Part shown: positions 1-6,837 of the stretch, one piece after another
How the letters are laid out: every line of letters begins with the position of its first letter
How positions within the stretch are numbered: position 1 is the stretch's first letter
Notes under the pieces: model-generated
The model's database searches: none
The model's input: the letters and a program-made list of their open reading frames with translations, nothing else
Told to the model about the DNA's origin: nothing
From: JAKVBH01 sp049800955
GTDB taxonomy: Bacteria; Pseudomonadota; Alphaproteobacteria; Rhodobacterales; Rhodobacteraceae
Assembly (NCBI RefSeq): GCF_049800955.1
Contig: NZ_JBNAGA010000002.1
Coordinates: forward strand, 992,001 to 1,056,000
DNA length: 64,000 nt
Direction of reading: 5' to 3'
Translations under genes and position numbers: made by a program

Positions 1-160
1 TGGTCAGCATGCCGATGGCGCTGGTGGCCCCGGCTTGGGTGGGCGGCGCGTAGGGATGCTCGACAAACAGCCCGCCGATATTGAATTCATGGGCCAGCGC
101 CGGCCCTGCCAGCGCCAAAGCGCCGATCAAGGCCGCTGCGCGTGTTGTTCCATGGATCAT
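1..160 (-). CDS. Copper chaperone PCu(A)C family, N-terminal part only
   Basis: The visible 53 codons begin at ATG 160-158, preceded by a strong GGAGGG ribosome site. They encode a Sec signal peptide (hydrophobic AALIGALALAGPALA) followed by HEFNIGGLFVEHPYAPPT. The mature start, with His right after the signal cleavage site and an HPYA/P motif, is typical of periplasmic PCu(A)C (DUF461) proteins, which deliver Cu(I) to cytochrome c oxidase. The C-terminal part, including the rest of the His/Met copper site, lies outside the window. A second copper system (copA-cueR) lies 22 kb away. Family assignment is by motif and is moderately sure. Confidence 0.7.
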   Translation of the reverse strand, partial: MIHGTTRAAALIGALALAGPALAHEFNIGGLFVEHPYAPPTQAGATSAIGMLT

Positions 161-224
161 CTGTGCCCTCCAAACCTTTCTGCGAGATAGGCAGACGCGG
201 GGGGATGTCTAGCGGCGGGAATGC

Positions 225-252
225 AAAAAGCCGGGCGAAGGCGGCTCTTTTT
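225..252 (-). terminator. Candidate terminator between rpmJ repeat and copper chaperone
   Basis: An imperfect stem AAAAAGCCG / CGGCTCTTTTT, with one bulge, encloses a short loop. Read on the minus strand it ends in a T run, so it could stop transcription coming from the rpmJ side before the copper chaperone gene. Confidence 0.45.
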
Positions 253-289
253 CCGTAGGGCATCCCGCAAGTGCGGCGCACCGAAATGC

Positions 290-313
290 AAAACCGCCCC
301 GGGGGGCGGTTTT
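290..313 (-). terminator. Duplicated rpmJ terminator (outer copy)
   Basis: A perfect 10-bp stem AAAACCGCCC / GGGCGGTTTT with a 4-nt loop. It is the copy-1 version of the terminator at 420-443 and differs from it only in the loop. Confidence 0.85.
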
Positions 314-342
314 GGCATTCAACGATTGATCAGCTTGGCAGA

Positions 343-411
343 TCAGCCCTGACGCGCTTTGAAACGGCGCTGGGTCTTGTTGATGACGTATACGCGGCCC
401 TTGCGGCGCAC
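343..411 (-). pseudogene. Truncated 3' copy of rpmJ
   Basis: This segment matches codons 20-41 plus the stop of the intact rpmJ at 473-598 but has no 5' half and no start. It ends in the same ...RRFKARQG then TGA. It is a by-product of the 130-bp tandem duplication and is not expected to make protein. Confidence 0.9.
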
Positions 412-419
412 CCAAATGC

Positions 420-443
420 AAAACCGCCCCTGAGGGCGGTTTT
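420..443 (-). terminator. rpmJ rho-independent terminator
   Basis: A perfect stem AAAACCGCCC / GGGCGGTTTT with loop CTGA lies about 30 nt after the rpmJ stop codon, read on the minus strand. Confidence 0.9.
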
Positions 444-472
444 GGCATTCAACGATTGATCAGCTTGGAAGA

Positions 473-598
473 TCAGCCCTGACGCGCTTTGAAACGGCGC
501 TGGGTCTTGTTGATGACGTATACGCGGCCCTTGCGGCGCACAACGCGGCAATCGCGGTGGCGGTTCTTGAGCGAGCGGAGCGAGTTCTTGACCTTCAT
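473..598 (-). CDS. rpmJ: 50S ribosomal protein bL36
   Basis: The gene encodes 41 residues beginning MKVKNSLRSLKNRHRDC and ending QRRFKARQG. This is the small, very basic bL36 protein of the large ribosomal subunit, which binds 23S rRNA near the peptidyl-transferase region. Only one Cys is present, so this is the zinc-free (C-minus) form usual in alphaproteobacteria. The start ATG 598-596 is preceded by an AGGAGAAGGACC ribosome site. The gene stands alone rather than at the end of the spc operon. It is followed by its terminator and by a duplicated copy of its own 3' end. Confidence 0.95.
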   Translation of the reverse strand: MKVKNSLRSLKNRHRDCRVVRRKGRVYVINKTQRRFKARQG

Positions 599-680
599 GG
601 TCCTTCTCCTCATCTGCGGCGCTCAAACCCCATATGGTGGGCGCCTGGGTTTCATTGTGGCGCTAAGCGCCGGAATATCA

Positions 681-755
681 TGGTGGGCGATACAAGGTTC
701 GAACTTGTGACCCCTTCGATGTCAACGAAGTGCTCTACCACTGAGCTAATCGCCC
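681..755 (-). tRNA. tRNA-Val (GAC)
   Basis: A 75-nt cloverleaf with encoded CCA. The acceptor stem is GGGCGAT / ATCGCCC, the D-loop contains AGCTCAGTGGTAGAGC, the anticodon arm is CTTCG-TTGACAT-CGAAG (anticodon GAC), and the T-arm contains GTTCGAA. The GAC anticodon reads the Val codon GUC. Confidence 0.95.
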
Positions 756-908
756 CCGGTGCCTCGCTCCATGCCCCAATAAAATGGGGCGCGGATCTCC
801 GCGCCAGTCCGCGCGTCTATAAATAGGATTCTGAAAGGGATCAAGGCCTTTTGGGTTTGGTAAAAAACGGTCTATGTTTGCTGTATTACAGCACAATCGG
901 AGCGCCCC

Positions 909-1769
909 GTGCCCAAGATTGCCTATCATGTCGATTTACCGGACCGTTGGACATCGCCTGCGGTCTTCGCGTCGCCGCATAGCGGGCGCGACTACCCTTG
1001 GAATTTCCTGCGTCGGACGGTTCTGGATCAGCATTCGATTCGCACTTCAGAGGATGCATATGTGGACCGCTTGTTTGATGCAGCGCCCAGTTTTGGTGCG
1101 CCTTTTATCCGAGCGGGCGCGCCGCGTGCCTATGTGGATCTGAACCGCTCGCGCGACGAGTTTGATCCGGCCCTGATCGAAGGCGTGCGCAAGCAGGGGC
1201 ATAACCCCCGTGTCGCATCGGGGCTGGGTGTTATTCCGCGTGTCGTGGCGAATGGTCGGGCCATATATAGAGGCAAATTGTCGAAGGCGGAAGCGCTGGC
1301 GCGGATCGAGGACATCTGGGTGCCCTACCATGATCAACTGCAACTGCTGTTGGAAGGGGCCAAGGCGCGGTTTGGACAAGCCATCCTGATCGATTGCCAC
1401 TCCATGCCCCATGAAGCTGTCGAGTCCATCGCACGTGCCGGGGCACGCAGGCCGGAGATCGTTCTGGGCGATCGCTTCGGCGCATCCGCGACCGGTGATC
1501 TCATGGACCGGATTGAAAGTGCCTTTACCGGGGCGGGGCTGACCGTTGTGCGCAACTCCCCCTTTGCGGGTGCATATATCTGCCAGGCCTACGGACGTCC
1601 GTCGCGCCGCCAGCAAGCGATCCAGATCGAGATCGATCGTGCGATCTACATGAACGAACAGGCGATCCGACCAAATTCGAACTTTCAGGCCTTCCGCAAG
1701 CTGCTGCGCGGTGTGATTTCAGACATCACATCCATCGGGAGCCAAACGCTTCCACTCGCCGCAGAATAG
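909..1769 (+). CDS. N-formylglutamate amidohydrolase family protein
   Basis: The 286-residue protein resembles the N-formylglutamate deformylase (HutG/FGase) family, zinc-dependent amidohydrolases. Conserved family segments are FASPHSGRDYP (residues 20-30, with metal-ligand candidate H24), the basic DLNRSRDEFD segment, and LIDCHSMP (D162, H164). The start is a GTG preceded by CGGAGCG. There are no other hut genes nearby, so the substrate could differ from N-formylglutamate. Rhodobacteraceae often carry such stand-alone copies. Cytosolic, with no signal peptide. Family is confident; the exact substrate is not. Confidence 0.85.
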   Translation: MPKIAYHVDLPDRWTSPAVFASPHSGRDYPWNFLRRTVLDQHSIRTSEDAYVDRLFDAAPSFGAPFIRAGAPRAYVDLNRSRDEFDPALIEGVRKQGHNPRVASGLGVIPRVVANGRAIYRGKLSKAEALARIEDIWVPYHDQLQLLLEGAKARFGQAILIDCHSMPHEAVESIARAGARRPEIVLGDRFGASATGDLMDRIESAFTGAGLTVVRNSPFAGAYICQAYGRPSRRQQAIQIEIDRAIYMNEQAIRPNSNFQAFRKLLRGVISDITSIGSQTLPLAAE

Positions 1770-1791
1770 CGCCGGATCAGAACACGGGAGA

Positions 1792-2622
1792 GTGTCTTTG
1801 TTCAACGCGTTTGCCCGGTTCGTTCAACGCCCAAATCTGAGGTTTGTGCCGCACCAGCCGACATTGCGCGCGATCTTTGAAACGCAAGCGGTCTTGACCT
1901 ATCGCAGGGCAAGGGGCGTTCGCGTGACGCGCAAGACCTATGGCGGTGTAGAGGGCTTGGAGATCGCGCCGGAGGGGCATTCAGGCCCGGCGTCCGTTCT
2001 CTACATGCACGGCGGCGGTTTTACGATTGGCAGCGCGCGGACCCATAAATGGATGGTGGCCCGCATCGCCAAAGCCTCTGGCCGTTCCATCTTTTCGGTG
2101 GACTACCGATTGGCGCCGAAACACCCCTTTCCAGCGGCCGTCGATGACTGTGAAGCGGCGTTTGATGCATTGGCTGTGCATGGCCCTGTTGCGGTCGCCG
2201 GAGATAGTGCAGGCGGGTGTCTGGCTCTAGGTTTGTGTGCCACACGGCGACCGGAACGGGCCGTCCTGTTGTCGCCTGTGGTCGACTTCGCCGGTGGGGA
2301 GGGGGACTACAGCCGCGAAATCCTGCTACCCCGGGCTTGGGTCAACCGGGCGTTTCGGCATTATGCCGCGGGAGCGGATCCGGCCGACCCCCGGCTGTCT
2401 CCCATTCGCGCAGATCTGAGCGCGGCGCCGCCCATGCTGGTCGAAGTGGCTGAAGGCGAGATGTTGGAGTCTCACAGTCGCCGGGTTTTGGAGGTCATCC
2501 CGCATGCGCGCCTGGAAGTGACGCCGGGCGTCGCTCATGTCTGGCAGTTGAACGCGGGATGGATGGCGCAAGCCGATGCGTCTGTTGCGCGCATCGGGGC
2601 TTTCTTGCGCGCAGGGCTCTAG
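1792..2622 (+). CDS. Alpha/beta hydrolase (hormone-sensitive-lipase-type esterase)
   Basis: A 276-residue alpha/beta hydrolase. HGGG at residues 73-76 forms the oxyanion hole, the nucleophile elbow GDSAGG has Ser139, and the catalytic His is probably H249 in GVAHVW. The catalytic acid should lie near the EGEMLES segment, where the usual Asp is not obvious. This pattern is that of bacterial hormone-sensitive-lipase-like carboxylesterases acting on short acyl esters. Translation starts at GTG after a GGGAG site, 23 bp after the previous gene. Its 3' end overlaps dinB, on the opposite strand, by 4 bp. Cytosolic; physiological ester unknown. Confidence 0.85.
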   Translation: MSLFNAFARFVQRPNLRFVPHQPTLRAIFETQAVLTYRRARGVRVTRKTYGGVEGLEIAPEGHSGPASVLYMHGGGFTIGSARTHKWMVARIAKASGRSIFSVDYRLAPKHPFPAAVDDCEAAFDALAVHGPVAVAGDSAGGCLALGLCATRRPERAVLLSPVVDFAGGEGDYSREILLPRAWVNRAFRHYAAGADPADPRLSPIRADLSAAPPMLVEVAEGEMLESHSRRVLEVIPHARLEVTPGVAHVWQLNAGWMAQADASVARIGAFLRAGL

Positions 2623-3872
2623 CGCAGGGACCGGCCTTTCAGGATGGCATCGGGGCCGAATTTTGCGCGGATGCGGTCGGTGGCGCGTTCGGCATCCGCG
2701 CGCTTGCTGGCGCCGGGGTCCAGCAGATCTGCAGAGCGATCCGCTTCATTCTCGGCGACGATATCCGACAGGCCGCAGCCGAGCAGGCGGAACGGGCCTT
2801 TGTCCTTGACCGTATCAAACAGCGCACGGGCCTCTCTATAGATCCGGTCTGCCATATGCGTGGCATCGCGCAGCGCGTGTCGTCTTGTGATGGTTTGGAA
2901 ATCCGATTGCTTCAATTTGAGCGTCACCACGCGACCGGCCAGTCCCTTGGCCTTGGCGCGATCCGCCACCTTTTCGGCCATACGCCAGAGATGGCCATCG
3001 AGAAGCTCGGGATCAGAGGTGTCCTCATGAAACGTCGTTTCGTTGGAAATCGACTTCATGGGGCTGTTGCGCGAAACACGCCGCGCATCCTGCCCCCGCG
3101 CGAGGCGATGCAGGCGCAGGCCCATTGAGCCGAAACGTTGCACGAGGTCTTTTTCGTCCCAACGGAGCAGGTCGGTGAAGGTGTGAATGCCTGCGCGATC
3201 GAGGGCGCTTTGTGTGGCAGCGCCGACGCCCCAGATCATCCGGACGGGTTTTTCCGCCAAGAAAGCCATCGTCTCGGCCTTACCGATCACCGAGAAACCA
3301 TAGGGTTTGTCCAGATCAGAGGCGACCTTGGCGAGGAATTTGTTGTGGCTCAGGCCGATGGAGCCTGTCAGGCCCAGCTCGTCTCGCATGCGCCGGATCA
3401 GGCGCGCGAGCATCACAGCGGGCGGCGCGCCGTGCAGGCGTGCTGTCCCCGTGAGATCGAGGAAGGCCTCATCAAGCGACAAGGGCTCGATAGCTGGTGT
3501 GAGCTCTTCCATCATGGCGCGGATCGCGCGGGAGGCATCGACATAGGCCTGCATGCGCGGCTTGATGATCACGGCGTCTGGGCAGAGTTTGAGCGCCTGA
3601 AACATCGGCATGGCCGAGCGGACGCCCCGGATGCGCGCGACATAACACGCCGTCGAGACGACACCGCGCCGCCCCCCGCCGATGATGACGGGTTTGTCCG
3701 CGAGGCTTGGGTCATCGCGTTTTTCCACCGAGGCGTAGAACGCATCGCAATCCATATGTGCAATGCTGAGATCCCACAATTCGTCATGGGACACGACGCG
3801 CCGCGACCGACAGGCGGGGCAGAGCGCGCCGGTGTCGAATTCCTGCAGGCAATCGCGGCAAAGTGTTGGCAT
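2619..3872 (-). CDS. dinB: DNA polymerase IV with N-terminal zinc ribbon
   Basis: A 417-residue Y-family translesion DNA polymerase. The palm carries the metal-binding Asp pair in HMDCDAFYASVE (D41, D43) and LSLDEAF (D134, E135). The little-finger domain lies in the C-terminal third, with QTITRRHALRDAT. An N-terminal extension holds C5-x2-C8 and C18-x2-C21, a probable zinc ribbon known in many alphaproteobacterial DinB proteins and absent from the E. coli enzyme. No obvious C-terminal beta-clamp motif is seen: the protein ends ILKGRSLR. The gene is convergent with the upstream esterase, overlapping it by 4 bp, and divergent from the NUDIX gene 40 bp away. Confidence 0.95.
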   Translation of the reverse strand: MPTLCRDCLQEFDTGALCPACRSRRVVSHDELWDLSIAHMDCDAFYASVEKRDDPSLADKPVIIGGGRRGVVSTACYVARIRGVRSAMPMFQALKLCPDAVIIKPRMQAYVDASRAIRAMMEELTPAIEPLSLDEAFLDLTGTARLHGAPPAVMLARLIRRMRDELGLTGSIGLSHNKFLAKVASDLDKPYGFSVIGKAETMAFLAEKPVRMIWGVGAATQSALDRAGIHTFTDLLRWDEKDLVQRFGSMGLRLHRLARGQDARRVSRNSPMKSISNETTFHEDTSDPELLDGHLWRMAEKVADRAKAKGLAGRVVTLKLKQSDFQTITRRHALRDATHMADRIYREARALFDTVKDKGPFRLLGCGLSDIVAENEADRSADLLDPGASKRADAERATDRIRAKFGPDAILKGRSLR

Positions 3873-3911
3873 GGCTGGTGTTCCTCAACCCGCACAGTAT
3901 AGGCTGAAAGA

Positions 3912-4340
3912 ATGACGGATACGACATGGTTCAACGGCTCGAAATGCGCCGTGTTTGTCGGCAGCAGGCTTGTCGTGCTGCGGCGCGATGACAAGCCGGA
4001 TATTCCTTATCCGGACCGTTTGGATATCCCCGGCGGCGAACGTGAACCTGGCGAAACCCCTGAAGAAACGGCTGTTCGCGAAATTCGTGAGGAGATCGGT
4101 CTGGAGCTGGATGTGTCTTTGATGAAAGACGGTCGCACCTATGAAGGCCCGTTTGGTCGGAGCTGGTTTTTCGTGGCGCATCTGCCTGCTGAGGCGGAGG
4201 CGGACATCGTCTTTGGCGACGAAGGGCAGGGCTGGGCGCTCATGACATGCGCTGAGTTTGTCTCGCATCCTGATGCTATTGGCCATTTGGCCGATCTGGT
4301 GCGCCGCCTTGCGGCACCGCCGCCCGATGCGCGCGGCTAG
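3912..4340 (+). CDS. NUDIX hydrolase
   Basis: A 142-residue single-domain protein. The complete Nudix box (G-x5-E-x7-REUxEExGU) spans residues 42-64 with R56, E57, E60 and E61, the Mg2+-binding catalytic helix for cleaving nucleoside diphosphates linked to another moiety. No substrate-specifying motif is evident; NrtR- or MutT-like substrates are all possible. It starts 40 bp from dinB in the opposite direction, so the two share a short bidirectional promoter region. Both may serve nucleotide-pool or DNA protection, but that is inference. Confidence 0.85.
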   Translation: MTDTTWFNGSKCAVFVGSRLVVLRRDDKPDIPYPDRLDIPGGEREPGETPEETAVREIREEIGLELDVSLMKDGRTYEGPFGRSWFFVAHLPAEAEADIVFGDEGQGWALMTCAEFVSHPDAIGHLADLVRRLAAPPPDARG

Positions 4341-4357
4341 ATGTTGGTCTGGTGCGC

Positions 4358-5059
4358 CTACGGGCTGATCATCTCGCTGAGAATGGCCTCTGCCGCAGCG
4401 CGCGGGGAGGGCGCGGTGTGGATCGGGCGGCCCACGACGATATGATCGACCCCATCGGCAATGGCTTGCGCGGGTGTCGCGATGCGCTTTTGATCTCCCA
4501 CGGCAGCCCCTGCCGGGCGCACGCCGGGCGTGACGATCAATCGTCCGTCTGCCTCTGGTAGCGCGCGGATCAATGCGGCTTCCTGTGGTGATGCAATAAC
4601 CCCATCGGCGCCCGCCTCAAAGGCGCGTGCGGCGCGCGTCGCAACGAGCTCAGGCAGATCGCCCTGCCGGACCAGGCTGGCATCAAGATCGGCGCGATCA
4701 AGCGAGGTCAGAATGGTGACGGCCATGATCTTCAGGTTTGAGCCCGACGCCCCTTCTTTTGCGGCGCGAACGACGTGTGGATCGCCGTGCACTGTCAGCA
4801 AATCGAGGTCGAATTGGGCCAGTCCGCGCACCGCGGCCTCGACAGTGGCTCCGATATCGAAGAGCTTCATGTCCAGAAAAATGCGTTTGCCGCGTTCGTC
4901 CTTGAGTTCCTGGGCCAGTGCCAGCCCGCCGCCGGTGAGCATGCCAAGGCCGATTTTATAGAAGCTGACCGCGTCGCCCAGTTGATCTGCGAGCTGCAAT
5001 CCGGCAACGGCATGGGGCACATCGAGCGCAACGATCAGGCGGTCATCGGATTGTGGCAT
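4358..5059 (-). CDS. pyrF: Orotidine-5'-phosphate decarboxylase
   Basis: A 233-residue TIM-barrel enzyme catalysing the last step of de novo UMP synthesis (OMP to UMP plus CO2). Visible motifs are VALDVP (D13), FYKIG (K35) and the catalytic charge network FLDMKLFDIGAT (D63, K65, D68). The phosphate-binding end has TPGVRP and HIVVGRPI. The length is normal for the family. It is convergent with the NUDIX gene, with 17 bp between stop codons. The neighbouring MarR gene is on the same strand but starts upstream of an intergenic gap, so co-transcription is uncertain. Confidence 0.97.
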   Translation of the reverse strand: MPQSDDRLIVALDVPHAVAGLQLADQLGDAVSFYKIGLGMLTGGGLALAQELKDERGKRIFLDMKLFDIGATVEAAVRGLAQFDLDLLTVHGDPHVVRAAKEGASGSNLKIMAVTILTSLDRADLDASLVRQGDLPELVATRAARAFEAGADGVIASPQEAALIRALPEADGRLIVTPGVRPAGAAVGDQKRIATPAQAIADGVDHIVVGRPIHTAPSPRAAAEAILSEMISP

Positions 5060-5111
5060 GGCTGGCTCCTGTTCTGACTGTCTGCGCAGCTAGAGGGCGC
5101 GCGCGGGCCCG

Positions 5112-5567
5112 TCAAGGCGCATCGCGCTCTGTATCAAGGGCCTGGCGGACCTTCTCCAGCTCAGGCAATGCTTGGGCAAAAGGGGCAATGCCGAGGTCTT
5201 TCAGTGTCGGTGCAAGCGCTTGCTGTAACGTCTGCGAGATGTCGCGCTGGAAGGCTCGTCCGGGCTCTGTGATACGCGCAATCTTGGAGCGCTTATCGTC
5301 CGGGTTGGGGCTTAGAACAACGAAGCCGTGGCCTTCCAAGCCCGCCAGCATGTGGCTCATCGAGGTCTTTGGAACCTGAAAGGCCTGTGCCAATTGCAAT
5401 GGGGTTTCGCCGTCCGGGCGGCGCTCCAGATGGCCCAAGAGGCCAAACTGCGTCGCGCTCATCCGCCCGGGCAGATAGCTCTCCAGTTTGGTCGAGATCA
5501 ATTGCTGGATGATCCCGACCTCCGTGAAGAAGCGAAACACGCATGTTAGATCGTCATCAGGTGCCAT
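5112..5567 (-). CDS. MarR-family transcriptional regulator
   Basis: A 151-residue winged-helix protein. The recognition helix region is TPLQLAQAFQVPKTSMSHMLAGLEGHGFV, followed by a wing with the DDKRSK (D-x-R) signature of MarR proteins; flanking N- and C-terminal helices would form the dimer interface. Its start lies 11 bp inside the 3' end of the nitroreductase gene, so the two are co-transcribed and probably translationally coupled. MarR proteins usually repress their own operon and release DNA on binding phenolic or oxidised ligands. Candidate operators are the repeated sites at 6673-6708 upstream of the operon. Confidence 0.9.
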   Translation of the reverse strand: MAPDDDLTCVFRFFTEVGIIQQLISTKLESYLPGRMSATQFGLLGHLERRPDGETPLQLAQAFQVPKTSMSHMLAGLEGHGFVVLSPNPDDKRSKIARITEPGRAFQRDISQTLQQALAPTLKDLGIAPFAQALPELEKVRQALDTERDAP

Positions 5568-6657
5568 TCATGATCCGCGACTCCAAAGGCCACCGCGGCG
5601 TTGGTATCGCGCCGCTGCCAAATCCCACTCGCAGCAACATTTGCACTGTGTGGCCTTCGGGCACAAGCAAGCGGTGGGCCAGCGCATATTCATCCGCCAT
5701 TTCAGGAAATTCCTGCAATGCCTGACTGACGGGATGCAGGCCGACGCCCATCTCCGTTGCCTGAAGATACAGACGCATGAGCGTCCGTCCGGCCTCTATC
5801 TGATCGAGACGTGTGTTGGTGGCGCTGCTCAGTACGGCGAAATGCGGCGTTGCATCGAGCATTGTGAGATAATCGGCCAGAAAGGCCTGATTGCCGGGGT
5901 GGCTGGTATCGGCAAGCATGTCATTGCGCAGCAATCCGGTGATCCTGAGGGCTTCAAAGAGCGGCTCGCGCAGTTCGATCCCATCGGGATTGGCATTGAT
6001 CTCGGCTTTTCCGATTCGCATCAGGTCAACGGATTCCTGAAACGTGCGCGGTGTCATGACCTCGATCTGGAACGCGCGCTTTGTCATTTCGCGCAGTTCT
6101 GCCACCTGCGCGTCATCGCGGATGAGCGTGGCGTATTGGCCAAGCGCGCCTGCTTCTTCTGCATTGAGGCGTCGGTCCGTGTAAGGCGTCTTCGTCGAAT
6201 GCCGGTTCAGGATGTGCGCGGCGAGCGGATCGGGCGCGCCGCCTTGGCGAAAGACCGCATAAGCGACGGGGCCGTCTTCTCCCTCGGGATACAGATCCAG
6301 ATCGACCTCTTGCCCCTGTGCGCTTGCGGCGAGTGTCATAGTTTCAAGAAATGCGCCCAGTCCAATGGTCAACTGGCGCTGATGAGGGTCCGTCATCGGC
6401 AGATCACGGTCTTTGTCGCGGTAAATCCGCACGGAGTCCTGCCCCACAAGTTCGATGAGCCAAGGCTGCCTGTTGTGGGGATTGGGCGCGAGAATGGCGT
6501 AGGAGAGTGCGGCTTTGCGTGGGTCTGAATAGGCTGCCGGCGTCCAGGGGGCCAAAGCGGCCGTGGGGGTGCGTGTGGCAAGAAAGGCGCCGGTGCCGCC
6601 TGCGGCCAGGATGCTGCCGCCTCCCAGCAGTTTGAGAAAGGAACGTCGTGTGGTCAT
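5557..6657 (-). CDS. Nitroreductase-family (Acg-like) oxidoreductase with TAT signal
   Basis: The 366-residue product begins TTRRSFLKLLGGG, a twin-arginine signal followed by a hydrophobic stretch, so a folded FMN protein is probably exported. The body has LAPNPHNRQPW and YADRRLN-type segments typical of the Acg/nitroreductase superfamily that binds FMN. The start is placed at ATG 6657 because GGAGAG sits 4 nt upstream; the in-frame ATG at 6669 lacks a ribosome site. It is the first gene of a two-gene operon with the MarR regulator, suggesting inducible detoxification of quinones, nitro compounds or oxidants. Substrate unknown. Confidence 0.85.
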   Translation of the reverse strand: MTTRRSFLKLLGGGSILAAGGTGAFLATRTPTAALAPWTPAAYSDPRKAALSYAILAPNPHNRQPWLIELVGQDSVRIYRDKDRDLPMTDPHQRQLTIGLGAFLETMTLAASAQGQEVDLDLYPEGEDGPVAYAVFRQGGAPDPLAAHILNRHSTKTPYTDRRLNAEEAGALGQYATLIRDDAQVAELREMTKRAFQIEVMTPRTFQESVDLMRIGKAEINANPDGIELREPLFEALRITGLLRNDMLADTSHPGNQAFLADYLTMLDATPHFAVLSSATNTRLDQIEAGRTLMRLYLQATEMGVGLHPVSQALQEFPEMADEYALAHRLLVPEGHTVQMLLRVGFGSGAIPTPRWPLESRIMNGT

Positions 6658-6672
6658 GTGGCTCTCCATTGA

Positions 6673-6714
6673 TACGATATCGCACTATAATGGTACGAAC
6701 TCGCACTAAGTCAA
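6673..6714 (-). promoter_or_regulatory. Promoter with two direct-repeat operators for the nitroreductase-MarR operon
   Basis: On the plus strand TACGATATCGCACTA (6673-6687) and TACGAACTCGCACTA (6694-6708) are 21 bp apart, two helical turns. Each contains an imperfect dyad TGCGA-N2-TCGTA. On the minus strand a TTGACT -35 hexamer (6714-6709) precedes -10-like CATTAT (6692-6687), 16 bp apart, so both operators overlap or touch the promoter, as expected for MarR autorepression. Confidence 0.7.
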
Positions 6715-6730
6715 GAAGAGACGCATGTCT

Positions 6731-6759
6731 CTTGAAAGAAAACCGTTCCCTCACCATTT
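6731..6759 (+). promoter_or_regulatory. Heat-shock (sigma-32) promoter of clpB
   Basis: CTTGAA at 6731-6736 and CACCATTT at 6752-6759 match the RpoH consensus (CTTGAA, CCCCATNT) with 17 bp after the CTTG core, the spacing used in alphaproteobacteria. It lies about 80 bp before the clpB start. Confidence 0.75.
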
Positions 6760-6837
6760 GTTTATCGAGGCCCGAAAGGATGTGTGCTGCCAGGTCAGGC
6801 GCATTCGCAAGCGGGCGCTTATAGAAGGAGAGAAACC

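Larger units (their letters stand above)
272..541. repeat. Tandem 130-bp duplication covering the rpmJ 3' end and terminator
   Basis: The stretch 285-411 is repeated at 415-541 with a period of 130 bp and only about four differences (at 283, 301, 303 and 339 of copy 1). Each unit carries the last 22-23 codons of rpmJ, the downstream spacer and a rho-independent terminator. The unit boundary TGCGGCGCAC occurs three times (272, 402, 532), as expected for a tandem duplication. Only the 532-side copy continues into a complete gene. Confidence 0.95.
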
